A DNA stretch of 32,560 nt from Bacteroidales bacterium (GCA_017555445.1 JAFZGK010000121.1:1-32560), one strand, 5' to 3'; counted from the stretch's first letter, positions 8,498 to 16,552 are shown. Notes: generated from the letters alone by a model not told the origin. Numbers and translations are program-made.

Positions 8498-9358
8498 TTA
8501 TCTGAAATTTATGATTTCCAGTTCCTCAGGAGTGTAGAGAAGTCCGTTGAAAAGATCAGGGAAGAGTCTCATGACAACGACATATACCACCAGAAGCGCA
8601 ACAAGTGACGCCAGGGTTATAAGCACTGCCTTGAGGACTTTATTTGACTTCTGTGCCGGCTCTTCATGAGCAGGTTCTTCATGAGCTTCCTCCTCCTGCA
8701 CTGATTCTTCAGTTTCCTCCACATGTTCAATGATTTCCACTGCCGCTGGCACGGCTTCAGCTACTGACTCTGGCTCTGATTGTACTTCCGGTTCCGGCTG
8801 CTCTACTGGTTCTGTCTGCTCTACTGGTTCTGTCCACTCTGTAGGGACAATATCCTCCTCCAGCACAATGTCTATCGGTTCGTCTATGATCTCCTTCAGT
8901 CCCTCAACGACAGCTGCTACTTCCTGCGGTGTTTCCACATGAGTCTTGAGAGAAATCGGCTCCAGACCGAAACCTGCAGGGTAGATATCAAGATCTTCAT
9001 CTGCCACAAAGAATATGTTGTTCTCCTTGGTAGCCCTCAGACGACCCAGGCCAGGGAAGACAACAGTCTTCTTGGTATGAAGTACCGACTTGAGTTCAGC
9101 CACGAAATCCTTGATTATCCTCTCTGCAATCTCCAACTCGACATTATTGGACTCGGCATAGAACTTCACAAGCTTCTCTCCCTCGTCCGGCTTAGACCTG
9201 AAAAACAGTCTTCTATATGGCGGATTGATGGTATATCCCTTGTCAGAAAAAGTGGAAGGGACGATTTCAGCCACGAAGGATCCGAGGCCGGGAAGAACGA
9301 CTCTGTCATTGTCAAGAATGAGCTCCTTGACCATCTTTGACAAAAGATCTATATCCAT
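8498..9358 (-). CDS. Tandem HU-domain (CCDC81-type) membrane protein without SPOR domain
   Basis: A 286-residue protein. Residues 1-125 hold two HU-like halves, marked by DNDRVVLPGLGSFVAE and TKKTVVFPGLGRLRAT, the PGLG signature of the Bacteroidetes HU-CCDC81 family. A Glu/Pro/Val-rich linker with repeats of EQTEPVEQ type covers about 165-240. One membrane helix follows (KAVLITLASLVALLVVYVVV), then only about 22 residues. Relatives often carry a periplasmic SPOR domain that binds peptide-free peptidoglycan; it is absent here, and the next gene starts at once, so no broken remnant is hidden downstream. The orientation predicts HU domains in the cytoplasm. It is the first gene of the eight-gene run and has a promoter-like box 50 nt upstream. 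Function is unproven. Confidence 0.85.
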   Translation of the reverse strand: MDIDLLSKMVKELILDNDRVVLPGLGSFVAEIVPSTFSDKGYTINPPYRRLFFRSKPDEGEKLVKFYAESNNVELEIAERIIKDFVAELKSVLHTKKTVVFPGLGRLRATKENNIFFVADEDLDIYPAGFGLEPISLKTHVETPQEVAAVVEGLKEIIDEPIDIVLEEDIVPTEWTEPVEQTEPVEQPEPEVQSEPESVAEAVPAAVEIIEHVEETEESVQEEEAHEEPAHEEPAQKSNKVLKAVLITLASLVALLVVYVVVMRLFPDLFNGLLYTPEELEIINFR

Positions 9359-9407
9359 AAGTTCAGTGTTTTAAGCCCACAGGCCGGTTAGTATAGCTAT
9401 AATCCTA

Positions 9408-9440
9408 CAAATTTAATCAAAAACCGCTTTATTTCAGCAA
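9408..9440 (-). promoter_or_regulatory. Candidate sigma-ABfr promoter of the HU-to-namZ operon
   Basis: On the minus strand the -7 box TAAATTTG (9408-9415) matches TAnnTTTG perfectly. A TTG lies at 9438-9440, 22 nt upstream, slightly wider than usual. The predicted start is near 9402, giving a leader of about 45 nt. Confidence 0.55.
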
Positions 9441-9484
9441 TTCTCGGGAAAACATGAAAAAATTTAAAAAATTTCATCAAAAAG

Positions 9485-9515
9485 TTTGGAGGTAATGAAA
9501 AAATGACTACCTTTG
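9485..9515 (+). promoter_or_regulatory. Promoter of tRNA-Asn
   Basis: TTTG at 9485-9488, a 19-nt spacer and TACCTTTG at 9508-9515 form a textbook Bacteroidetes promoter about 40 nt upstream of the mature tRNA. Confidence 0.85.
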
Positions 9516-9555
9516 CAATCCCAAACGATAAGAACAACGTTTGAGACGACAAAAT

Positions 9556-9629
9556 TCCCGAATAGCTCAGTTGGTTAGAGCATCTGACTGTTAATCAGAG
9601 GGTCCTTGGTTCAAGTCCAAGTTCGGGAG
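9556..9629 (+). tRNA. tRNA-Asn (GTT)
   Basis: A 74-nt cloverleaf. The acceptor stem pairs TCCCGAA (9556-9562) with TTCGGGA (9622-9628), with discriminator G. The anticodon stem TCTGA/TCAGA encloses loop CTGTTAA, giving anticodon GTT. The T arm contains GGTTCAAGTCC. CCA is not encoded (GCA follows), as is common in this phylum. Confidence 0.97.
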
Positions 9630-9632
9630 CAA

Positions 9633-9660
9633 AAGCACTGAAGAAATTCAGTGCTTTTTT
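9633..9660 (+). terminator. Rho-independent terminator after tRNA-Asn
   Basis: A 10-bp perfect stem AAGCACTGAA/TTCAGTGCTT with a GAAA tetraloop is followed by six T. It starts 4 nt after the tRNA, so the tRNA is a single-gene transcript and the RNA further on needs its own promoter. Confidence 0.92.
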
Positions 9661-9699
9661 CGTTTATATACTATCTCCCAGAATTTTAATTTCAACTTA

Positions 9700-9729
9700 T
9701 TGGAGATATGGAAAATGTTTATACCTTTG
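9700..9729 (+). promoter_or_regulatory. Promoter of the candidate structured RNA
   Basis: TTG at 9700-9702, a 19-nt spacer and TACCTTTG at 9722-9729 match the Bacteroidetes consensus, nearly repeating the tRNA-Asn promoter (TACCTTTGCAAT in both). Transcription should begin near 9735. No ORF of note follows on this strand, so the promoter appears to serve an RNA. Confidence 0.82.
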
Positions 9730-9767
9730 CAATAGTTGCACGGGATGGTTCATTCCCAAATTCGAAT

Positions 9768-9808
9768 ATCAGGTGTCTATCTCCCAAATAGTCACCTGAT
9801 TATTTTTT
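9768..9808 (+). terminator. Hairpin with T-run: internal helix or early terminator of the RNA
   Basis: ATCAGGTG pairs with CACCTGAT (9793-9800), continuing through a T-T mismatch into CTAT/ATAG. TATTTTTT follows. By itself this would end a transcript of about 75 nt; within the long RNA it would be the arm that presents the kissing loop. Confidence 0.6.
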
Positions 9809-10082
9809 AAGAGACTTATAAGTTAGCCGAGGGGGCGTACTGAGTAGGAGGGCGATAGAGTCCACGAGATATTCTTCACCAATGAATCATTATAAATCGT
9901 GTAACTATGAGAATATTCTCTTTAGACTTTCGGCTGGCTATAAAGCTAGGAATGCCAAGACTTGTTCGAGTGAGAATGCGGATGCGTTGTCGACGAAGCA
10001 AGTAAGATATGATTTCATACAAACTATGATATTGGGAGTATCATAGAAATGTATGAGTATCGTACCATAAGGTAGTCTTTTT

Positions 10083-10097
10083 CTCCTCGGCTTTTTT
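10083..10097 (+). terminator. 3' strand of closing stem plus T-run, end of the RNA
   Basis: CTCCTCGGCT pairs with AGCCGAGGGG at 9825-9834 (10 bp, one G-T) and is followed by T6. The two strands are about 250 nt apart, so termination would depend on a long-range stem; this is unusual and inferred. Confidence 0.55.
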
Positions 10098-10208
10098 ATT
10101 CGAAGCCACCCTATCCATCAATGGACGTAATCAAGTTTGATTCTCATCAATGAATTTCACAACCTTCCGGAAATCATTCCAGAGAGTCAGATTCGAGATC
10201 TTAGGAAA

Positions 10209-10239
10209 CAGGAAGGCTCTGAAGTTCAGGTCCTTCCTG
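10209..10239 (-). terminator. Hairpin downstream of the collagen-like gene
   Basis: CAGGAAGG/CCTTCCTG flank an inner CTGAA/TTCAG stem, just past the minus-strand stop at 10245. The tail on the minus strand is only TTTCC, so termination would be weak. The rest of 10098-10244 shows no gene. Confidence 0.45.
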
Positions 10240-10244
10240 CTTAT

Positions 10245-13200
10245 TTACTGCTGCGGTTCCGGCACGCCGCCAGGCAGATATGAATCGAAGTATGTAGAAC
10301 CGTCATTCCCGGCAAATATTGCCTGGGGATTTGTATAGAAATAAGTATTGGTAACAATATTCTGATTTTTCAGGCCTTCTGAACTAGTACTTTTAAACTG
10401 GACGTTACCCCATATATTGCCGTCAAAAATGACACCCTTGCAGTCTTTGAGAATCACTGCACCATACCAGATATTCTGTCCTATGAAATTCCAACCAACC
10501 GTACTCTTATTTGCATAAATTGCAATTCCTCCTCCCAATCCTGTTACTGAATTATGGTTATATGTACAGCTATAACATCCTCCATGTGATTCATTGATGA
10601 TTCCATCACCATTCAAGGCAAAACCACAATAATTACTATTAAAGAAACTGCCCGTATACATATTGTTACCACCTTCATTTAGTACACCGATGAAATTATC
10701 TCCGAAGCTGCAAGATTCGACACGGTTATATTCGCCATACTGCGCATTCCATACACCATAATAATTATAATAGAAGCTTGAATTCGTCAACTCCACGGCA
10801 TGATAGAACCGACCTTCCTCACCTCCTCCTGATTCATTGTTTTTACAATATAATCCACACATATCCCAGCCAAGAACTTCCAAATCGTGCAACTTGATGC
10901 GACGGGTCATTTCACACCAGATACCATATCTGATACCCGCATTTGTCTTATCAAGAATATCAGCTTCAGAGCCCATCGGCTGCTTACGCTCTCCGCCACC
11001 ATCTATGAACATATGAGATATGGTCACATTTTTAACACCAACCATATAGAACAGCACATTTGAACCGCTGTTTTTTGCCAACTTGAATACAGTCTTCGTA
11101 TTTCCGATAAAAGAGATATCAGAAGGTACAGTGATATGGGCAGGGAAGGTGTATTCACCGCTGTTGAATCTTATTGTCTTTCCTGCAGCTGCAGTCAGCA
11201 ATGCATTCATTTTCTTCATATCCACAACACCCGGAACTACACCATAAGAAGATGCATATATGTCATCCTGCCCTCCTTGTGAGACACCGGTAGTGGTCAG
11301 AAGAGAAAAACTGGTACCGTTTTTCAAGGTGATTACAACAAAATCAGGATTGCTGGTGTCAACACTCTGGAAGAAATCATCTCCATCATCACCATCTTCG
11401 CCAGTCGCCCTGCCAAGCTGCTCCCATGTCTGGCCATCATCATACGATACAGACCAGTACCCATTCTCAATCTTCAGCCTTGGAGTCATGCCGTCATCTC
11501 CTTCCGAACCATCACGTCCCGTAGCAGGAATCCTGTCACCATTGGAGTCGGTCATCCATTCTCCGTCCACAGTCCAGTAATAAGTTCCGTCTTCCTCCTC
11601 TATACCGATCACCGGAGCAGTTCCATCGACACCATCCGTACCGTTTGAGATCACTATCGTACCGCTCTTTGCAAATGTCAGAATATAGCCAACGACCTCA
11701 TTGCCATCCATTTGCGGAACCACACCTGTCACATAATCGTTACTCTGCAAAGCAGACACAATTGTCTGTAACGAAGAAACATTTGAATTAACCAGTTCTA
11801 TGATCTCCAAGAGTTCCTCAAATGCCTTCCATGTCGGGATCTTGAACGGAGTGCCGTCTGTCAGTGTAATCACCACATAGTCATCGGTCACCTCCACATC
11901 CCTGAACATCGAATCACCATTCTTTCCATCCTGACCCGGGGTACCATCCTTTCCATCTTCACCGGTCGCGCGACCAAGCGGTTCCCAGCTTATACCGTTG
12001 TCATACGACACATACCAGCATTCGTCTTCTATCTTCAATTTCGGAGTGACGCCGTCCTTTCCATCCGCACCAGGTTTTCCATCCTGACCGGTCGCTCCAT
12101 CCTGACCAGGGGCGCCATCTTGACCAGGGGTTCCGTCCTGACCGGGCGCTCCCGGGGTTCCGTCCTGACCAGGTGCTCCGGGTTCTCCGGGCGCACCATC
12201 CACACCGTCTGTACCATTCTGGCCTGGAGCTCCATCCTTGCCGGTCGTAGGAATCATGTTACCTTCATCATCCAGAAGCCATTCTCCGTCCAAGGTCCAG
12301 TAATAGCGTCCGTCTTCATGCTGTCTTACACCGATGACAGGAGTCCTGCCATCTACACCATCTATTCCATCCTCTCCGTCAATACCATCAGTACCCGCAG
12401 CACCTTCAGTGCCGTCAACTCCATCACGACCGTCTTTGCCATGATAGATAGTCACTGCTCCACTTTTTGAGAATGTAATCGTATATCCGATCTCTTTTCC
12501 ACCTTCAGTAACAGCCATGACATTCGTCACATAGTCATTATTCTGCAAGGCCTCGACAATTACCTGAAGGGCAGACAGATTGCTGTTAAGCTTATTCACG
12601 AGGGACGACAACTCCTCAAATGCCTTCCATGTCGGAATCTTGAACAGAGTGCCGTCTGCCAGTGTAATCACCACATAGTCATCAGTCACTTCCACATCCC
12701 TGAACATCGAATCACCATTCTTTCCGTCCTGACCCGGGGTACCATCCTTTCCATCTTCACCATCCTCGCCATCCTTACCATCCTCGCCATCTTCACCGGT
12801 CGCCCGACCAAGCAGTTCCCAGCTTATACCGTTGTCATACGACACATACCAGCAATCGTCTTCTATCTTCAATTTCGGAGTGACGCCGTCCTTTCCGTCT
12901 GCACCAGGTTTTCCATCCTGACCGGGCGCTCCATCCTGACCAGGGGCGCCATCTTGACCAGGTGTTCCGTCCTGACCGGGTGCTCCGGACTCTCCGGGTG
13001 CACCATCCACACCGTCTGTACCATTCTGGCCTGGAGCTCCATCCTTGCCGGTCGTAGGAATCATGTTACCCTCATCATCCAGAAGCCATTCTCCGTCCAA
13101 GGTCCAGTAATAGCGCCCGTCTTCATGCTGTCTTACACCGATGACGGGAGTCCTGCCATCTTCGCCATCCATTCCATCAGATCCGTCCATTCCGTCAGCA

Positions 13201-13562
13201 CCATCTGCGCCATCAATGCCATCAATGCCATCAATGCCATCAGTACCGTCAACACCATCACGACCGTCTTTGCCATGATAGATTGTCACTGCCCCACTTT
13301 GGGAGAAATATAATGTATATCCGACCTTCTTGTTGCCCTCCATGCAAGCGACAACACTTGTAATATAATCATTACTCTGAAGCGCAGCTACGATTGTCTG
13401 CAGTGATTGGATATTCTCATTGAACTGCTCACACAGATCTTCCAGACCTGCAATTCTCTCTTCATGGTCATTCAACATGTCCCAGATCGGAGTATGGTCG
13501 TATCGGTCACAGCCGGCAGATATCACTAAGGCGAAAAATAGAATGGAGAGAAATTTATTCAT
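10245..13562 (-). CDS. Collagen-like DUF4988 (PL29-N) lipoprotein with C-terminal beta-helix
   Basis: About 1105 residues from the chosen start at 13562 (an in-frame ATG at 13583 adds seven residues before the signal). [18 protein letters not shown] is a lipoprotein signal, Cys18. Three tandem modules follow. Each has a heptad-like segment ([16 protein letters not shown]), a [16 protein letters not shown] strand block, Gly-X-Y repeats, [20 protein letters not shown], more Gly-X-Y, and [13 protein letters not shown]. Collagen segments lie near 97-136, 172-226 and 256-283 in module 1, and 375-405, 441-504 and 534-549 in module 2; module 3 keeps only a few triplets. The last 320 residues ([20 protein letters not shown] onward, rich in NSS/NN turns) look like a right-handed parallel beta-helix of pectate-lyase type. 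It is probably a trimeric, surface-anchored stalk with an adhesive or glycan-binding head. Enzyme activity is not supported. Confidence 0.85.
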   Translation of the reverse strand: MNKFLSILFFALVISAGCDRYDHTPIWDMLNDHEERIAGLEDLCEQFNENIQSLQTIVAALQSNDYITSVVACMEGNKKVGYTLYFSQSGAVTIYHGKDGRDGVDGTDGIDGIDGIDGADGADGMDGSDGMDGEDGRTPVIGVRQHEDGRYYWTLDGEWLLDDEGNMIPTTGKDGAPGQNGTDGVDGAPGESGAPGQDGTPGQDGAPGQDGAPGQDGKPGADGKDGVTPKLKIEDDCWYVSYDNGISWELLGRATGEDGEDGKDGEDGEDGKDGTPGQDGKNGDSMFRDVEVTDDYVVITLADGTLFKIPTWKAFEELSSLVNKLNSNLSALQVIVEALQNNDYVTNVMAVTEGGKEIGYTITFSKSGAVTIYHGKDGRDGVDGTEGAAGTDGIDGEDGIDGVDGRTPVIGVRQHEDGRYYWTLDGEWLLDDEGNMIPTTGKDGAPGQNGTDGVDGAPGEPGAPGQDGTPGAPGQDGTPGQDGAPGQDGATGQDGKPGADGKDGVTPKLKIEDECWYVSYDNGISWEPLGRATGEDGKDGTPGQDGKNGDSMFRDVEVTDDYVVITLTDGTPFKIPTWKAFEELLEIIELVNSNVSSLQTIVSALQSNDYVTGVVPQMDGNEVVGYILTFAKSGTIVISNGTDGVDGTAPVIGIEEEDGTYYWTVDGEWMTDSNGDRIPATGRDGSEGDDGMTPRLKIENGYWSVSYDDGQTWEQLGRATGEDGDDGDDFFQSVDTSNPDFVVITLKNGTSFSLLTTTGVSQGGQDDIYASSYGVVPGVVDMKKMNALLTAAAGKTIRFNSGEYTFPAHITVPSDISFIGNTKTVFKLAKNSGSNVLFYMVGVKNVTISHMFIDGGGERKQPMGSEADILDKTNAGIRYGIWCEMTRRIKLHDLEVLGWDMCGLYCKNNESGGGEEGRFYHAVELTNSSFYYNYYGVWNAQYGEYNRVESCSFGDNFIGVLNEGGNNMYTGSFFNSNYCGFALNGDGIINESHGGCYSCTYNHNSVTGLGGGIAIYANKSTVGWNFIGQNIWYGAVILKDCKGVIFDGNIWGNVQFKSTSSEGLKNQNIVTNTYFYTNPQAIFAGNDGSTYFDSYLPGGVPEPQQ
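11820..13280 (-). repeat. Two near-identical tandem modules inside the collagen-like gene
   Basis: Module 1 (about 12640-13280) and module 2 (about 11820-12440) share long DNA stretches with few mismatches. Matching anchors are offset by 798 (11911/12709), 834 (12022/12856) and 807 nt (12244/13051). The shifts are 36 and 27 nt, whole multiples of 9, so only complete Gly-X-Y triplets were gained or lost. Module 3 (11380-11790) is much more divergent. Confidence 0.85.
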
Positions 13563-13660
13563 AGTCAAGCGTTTTGATACCAAACAAATTTCGGAAGAAT
13601 TTCAAGAATATGCAACACAAAATCATACGGACAAAAGATATTAATATCCTCCAAATTTAT

Positions 13661-13668
13661 TACCTTTG
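13661..13668 (+). promoter_or_regulatory. -7 box of the 13760 gene
   Basis: TACCTTTG matches TAnnTTTG exactly, but no TTG is found 19-21 nt upstream, so the -33 element is weak. The leader would be about 85 nt. I found no convincing promoter for the divergent collagen-like gene in 13563-13741. Confidence 0.55.
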
Positions 13669-13759
13669 AAATTGTTCTGCCCCAGACCCCTGACAGGCAG
13701 ACAAGACGGTCAGAGTTAATGTCAGATAATTAAAAGATTGATTGCAATTCATATCAGCT

Positions 13760-14776
13760 ATGAATAGAAAATTACTCATCATTATGATGGCTGCACTTGC
13801 TGCCGTAGCCTTCTCAGCTTGCGAAAAAGAAAATAAGGAAGTCCAGCAGCACGACCCTGCCGCTGATGATGATCAGACTGAAATTACAGAATACGATGGT
13901 CTGGAATGGCTTCAGGGATGCCTTGTAGTAGTGGATGAGAATAACGTGATAGTAAGAAGAGTCTTCGGCGAACCACTTGATTCATCAAAGCCTGCTGTAC
14001 TTTCCGTTCCGGCACACGACCTCGAAATGGCGGAAAATACATTCCTTGGCTGGGTCGCTCCCGGAAAAGAAGTTACAGAAGTTGATGGCGGTTACGACTA
14101 CAATCTTACCGACAGTAATGGAAAAACTCAGGGATGTGTTTCATTCCGCGCTATGGAAGGTGAAGGTGATGTGCTTGCCAAGATGACAGTTGCTGACGGA
14201 ACAGATCTTAAGCAGGTCTCTGAAGTCCTCTTTATCGATTCGGGCCATTGGCCTGAAAATGCCTCGATCGAGAAATATGACGCCGGAAAGACCTATCAGT
14301 TCCCTGGCCAGATTTACACCTGGGACTTCAACGACAAAATGACTGTCAAATCAGAAAATCTGTCTTTCTATTGTATCCAGGGCAACAACGACGGCAAGGA
14401 AGCAGTCTTGGTATGGCTGTGTCCGGACATCAAAGGATATGCTAATCTCCCGAGAATCCATGTCCAATATGATGTATATAAGAACCTTCCTACCGTAGCA
14501 GAGGCTCAAAAGGTTCTTGCAGTCCATGACAACAATTATGAGGAGTGGGAAAAGATGATCAGTTATATGGATAGCTTAGGATATTCATGGGCCCCTAAAT
14601 CAGGGCTCGACAGTTCCGGAAACATGGAATTCCTTCTCAGCAGTTATGACAGTACAAGCGACGAGCTCAAATGTCTGGACCTCGACAAAGAGAGGGGAAA
14701 TATCTGCAATGTATCGAGAAATTCATGGTACATATACAGATATATGCATGTACGCATCTTCCCTCCTCGCCAATAA
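13760..14776 (+). CDS. Lipoprotein of unknown function
   Basis: A 338-residue protein from the ATG at 13760, chosen because MNRKLLIIMMAALAAVAFSAC gives a clean lipoprotein signal; an upstream in-frame ATG at 13742 adds six residues and is less likely. After an acidic, Asp-rich stretch (DPAADDDQTEITEYDG) there are no repeats or membrane segments. Two Gly/Asp-rich strand regions and NSWYIYRYMHVRIFPPRQ at the end suggest a beta-rich secreted domain. I recognise no family. It is 12 nt upstream of the dehydrogenase gene on the same strand, so the two may share a transcript, although a functional link is unclear. Confidence 0.75.
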   Translation: MNRKLLIIMMAALAAVAFSACEKENKEVQQHDPAADDDQTEITEYDGLEWLQGCLVVVDENNVIVRRVFGEPLDSSKPAVLSVPAHDLEMAENTFLGWVAPGKEVTEVDGGYDYNLTDSNGKTQGCVSFRAMEGEGDVLAKMTVADGTDLKQVSEVLFIDSGHWPENASIEKYDAGKTYQFPGQIYTWDFNDKMTVKSENLSFYCIQGNNDGKEAVLVWLCPDIKGYANLPRIHVQYDVYKNLPTVAEAQKVLAVHDNNYEEWEKMISYMDSLGYSWAPKSGLDSSGNMEFLLSSYDSTSDELKCLDLDKERGNICNVSRNSWYIYRYMHVRIFPPRQ

Positions 14777-14788
14777 AAGATTGATCTT

Positions 14789-15715
14789 ATGAAAATTGTT
14801 TTCCTTGATGCGGCGACAATGGGCGATGTGTCATTTGAGCCGTTCCGCAAGCTGGGCGAGCTTACTGTCTATCAGACTTCCACACCTGAAGAAGCTCGCG
14901 AGAGAGTCAAAGATGTGGAGGTGCTGCTTATCAACAAGGTAGTGGTAGACAAGCAGCTGATCGACTCTGCACCGGATCTGAAGCTCATATGCATTGCCGC
15001 TACCGGAGTCAACAATATCGACGTGGCATATGCTGAATCGAAGGGGATTCCGGTGCGTAACGCAGTCGGTTATTCCACTGACTCAGTAGCACAGACCACA
15101 TTCATGCACCTTCTTTCACTTATCGGAGGCGGTCCTTATTTCGATGAGAGTGTAAAATCCGGTTCATATTCACGTAGTGGGATGTTCACTGACCCGAACT
15201 GGAACTGGTGGGAACTTGCAGGCAAGACCATAGGCATAATCGGAATGGGAAATATCGGCAGAAAGGTTGCACAGATTGCAGAGGCCTTCGGGATGAAGGT
15301 CTGCTATTTCTCAACCTCCGGAACAGGACATTGCAAGGAGTACCCATGTCTTCCGATCGAGGAACTGCTCAAGGTTTCAGATGTAGTTTCCATACATGCT
15401 CCTCTGAATGAAAGGACAAAGGACCTTATAGGAAAGGATGAACTGGCGATGATGAAGCCTACTGCATATCTGCTGAATGCCGGACGAGGTGCATCAGTAA
15501 AGGAGGCTGACCTTGCAGAAGCAGTCGATAACGGAGTCATCGCAGGAGCTGGCATTGACGTATTCGTTCAGGAACCACTTCCAGAGAATCATCCATACCT
15601 TAATATGAAGCATCCCGAGCGCATGAGATTCTCTCCTCATATCGCATGGGCAAGCGTCGAAGCACGTGAACGTCTGATTGCCATAATGGCAGACAACATA
15701 GCGAAGGGATGGTAG
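14789..15715 (+). CDS. D-2-hydroxyacid dehydrogenase, NAD-dependent
   Basis: A 308-residue cytosolic enzyme. The nucleotide-binding fold shows GKTIGIIGMGNIGRKVAQIA (GxGxxG), and the catalytic triad of the family is visible: Arg in LLNAGRGA, Glu in FVQEPLPENHP and His in SPHIAWAS. The substrate-side segment IAATGVNNIDVAYAESKGIP is also typical. Family members reduce 2-keto acids such as hydroxypyruvate, glyoxylate or pyruvate to D-hydroxy acids; this sequence resembles the glycerate dehydrogenase/hydroxypyruvate reductase branch, but specificity is a guess. It ends at the bidirectional terminator that separates it from the M48 gene. Confidence 0.92.
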   Translation: MKIVFLDAATMGDVSFEPFRKLGELTVYQTSTPEEARERVKDVEVLLINKVVVDKQLIDSAPDLKLICIAATGVNNIDVAYAESKGIPVRNAVGYSTDSVAQTTFMHLLSLIGGGPYFDESVKSGSYSRSGMFTDPNWNWWELAGKTIGIIGMGNIGRKVAQIAEAFGMKVCYFSTSGTGHCKEYPCLPIEELLKVSDVVSIHAPLNERTKDLIGKDELAMMKPTAYLLNAGRGASVKEADLAEAVDNGVIAGAGIDVFVQEPLPENHPYLNMKHPERMRFSPHIAWASVEARERLIAIMADNIAKGW

Positions 15716-15717
15716 TC

Positions 15718-15762
15718 ATATATAACAAAAGGCGCTGAATATCAGCGCCTTTTGTTATAATG
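15718..15762. terminator. Bidirectional intrinsic terminator between convergent genes
   Basis: A 21-bp perfect stem (15718-15738 with 15742-15762) around a 3-nt ATA loop has a GC-rich core GGCGCTGA and T-rich flanks on both strands (TTTTGTTATA each way). It serves the dehydrogenase on plus and the M48 gene on minus, and overlaps the last codons of the latter. Confidence 0.93.
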
Positions 15763-16552
15763 CAGGCATATCCTTTATAACCTCTTCAAGTGCAGCGATT
15801 CTCTTTGCATCGCTAGGGTGTGTACTGAAGAAATCGATTGCATCAGGGTTACTTCCTTCCAACATCTTTTCCCAGAATTCCGGCGCGGCATTGATGTCAT
15901 ATCCTGCAAGCTGCATAATATATACACCAATCTTGTCCGCCTCATATTCGTGCTTTCTAGAATATGGAAGAAGTACTCCGGCCTGTGCACCAAGTCCGAA
16001 TGCTGATTTGAAAAGACGCTGAGTCGATGCGCTTGATTTCAAACCGATCAGATCACTTGCAATGGTACCGACAACGTTCATTGCAGATTCCTGACTCATT
16101 CTTTCGTTTCCATGCTTTGCTAATGCATGAGCCATCTCATGTCCCATAACAACAGCCATATAGTCAGGGTTATCAGCATATTTCAATATTCCTTCATAAA
16201 ACACAATCTTGCCGGACGGCATGCAGAATGCATTCACCTCTTCTGATTCCACCAGCTGGAATTCCCATGTAAGACCACTCAAGGAACTGCTCATGCCATG
16301 AGTATGCATATAGGATTCAAGCGCTGAAACCATTTTTTCTCCTACACTGACAAGTGTCTTTGTCGCAGCAGCATCCGATGACACCTTTGCAGTTTCCATG
16401 AACTCCGCATATGACTGATCTGACAATGCAGTTATTTCGCTGTCCGAGTACAGAAGGATCTGCTTGCGTCCTGTAAACGATACGACACCGCATGAAACAG
16501 CGATGAAAGCTGCAGCTGTAAAAGCTGATATAATCTTCAACGATCTTTTCAT
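15755..16552 (-). CDS. M48-family zinc metallopeptidase lipoprotein
   Basis: A 265-residue protein. MKRSLKIISAFTAAAFIAVSC is a lipoprotein signal (Cys21). The zinc site GHEMAH lies at 137-142 (HExxH) and the third ligand region HEYEAD at 201-206, both standard for M48. FCMPSGKIVFYEGIL and FFSTHPSDAKRI are also family signatures. It resembles the E. coli LoiP/YcaL/BepA-type quality-control proteases of the envelope, without BepA's TPR tail. A role in degrading misfolded outer-membrane proteins follows from family knowledge. It is single-gene: tRNA-Leu lies upstream in the same direction with its own terminator. Confidence 0.93.
   Translation of the reverse strand: MKRSLKIISAFTAAAFIAVSCGVVSFTGRKQILLYSDSEITALSDQSYAEFMETAKVSSDAAATKTLVSVGEKMVSALESYMHTHGMSSSLSGLTWEFQLVESEEVNAFCMPSGKIVFYEGILKYADNPDYMAVVMGHEMAHALAKHGNERMSQESAMNVVGTIASDLIGLKSSASTQRLFKSAFGLGAQAGVLLPYSRKHEYEADKIGVYIMQLAGYDINAAPEFWEKMLEGSNPDAIDFFSTHPSDAKRIAALEEVIKDMPAL

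Larger units (their letters stand above)
9735..10097 (+). ncRNA. Candidate structured non-coding RNA with a 7-bp kissing loop (class unknown)
   Basis: Start is set by the promoter at 9700-9729 and end by a T-run at 10092-10097. Helices found by eye: 9742-9747/9751-9757; a 12-bp hairpin 9768-9800 with one T-T mismatch and 7-nt loop CTCCCAA; long-range closing stem 9825-9834/10083-10092; 9863-9867/9897-9901 containing AATG/CATT; 9934-9939/9944-9949; 9960-9968/9994-10003 with inner hairpin 9975-9988; 10016-10020/10051-10055 containing the perfect 8-bp hairpin 10024-10046 with loop TTGGGAG; and 10063-10074. The loops CTCCCAA (9781-9787) and TTGGGAG (10032-10038) are exact reverse complements. No features of tmRNA, RNase P RNA, 6S RNA or SRP RNA were recognised. 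It ends convergently toward the collagen-like gene, so it is not a leader. RNA status is inferred from structure. Confidence 0.75.

Noticed and set aside
8498..9358. Frameshifted tandem-HU gene with a lost SPOR domain
   Set aside because: The thioesterase gene begins directly after its stop codon, so there is no remnant sequence.
9735..10097. tmRNA, RNase P RNA, 6S RNA or SRP RNA
   Set aside because: No tRNA-like ends or tag ORF, no GAGGAAAGUCC-type RNase P core, no single long 6S-like hairpin with central bubble, and no SRP GGAA tetraloop helix were found.
10150..10338. Small plus-strand ORF after the structured RNA
   Set aside because: It runs into the antisense of the collagen-like gene, has no recognisable motif and no promoter of its own after the RNA terminator.
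11820..13280. CRISPR array or satellite DNA
   Set aside because: The repeats encode in-frame Gly-X-Y triplets within one long ORF and lack unique spacers of constant length.
13563..13660. Minus-strand promoter for the collagen-like gene
   Set aside because: Only near-matches with wrong spacing (such as TATCTTTTG) were found, so no position can be supported.
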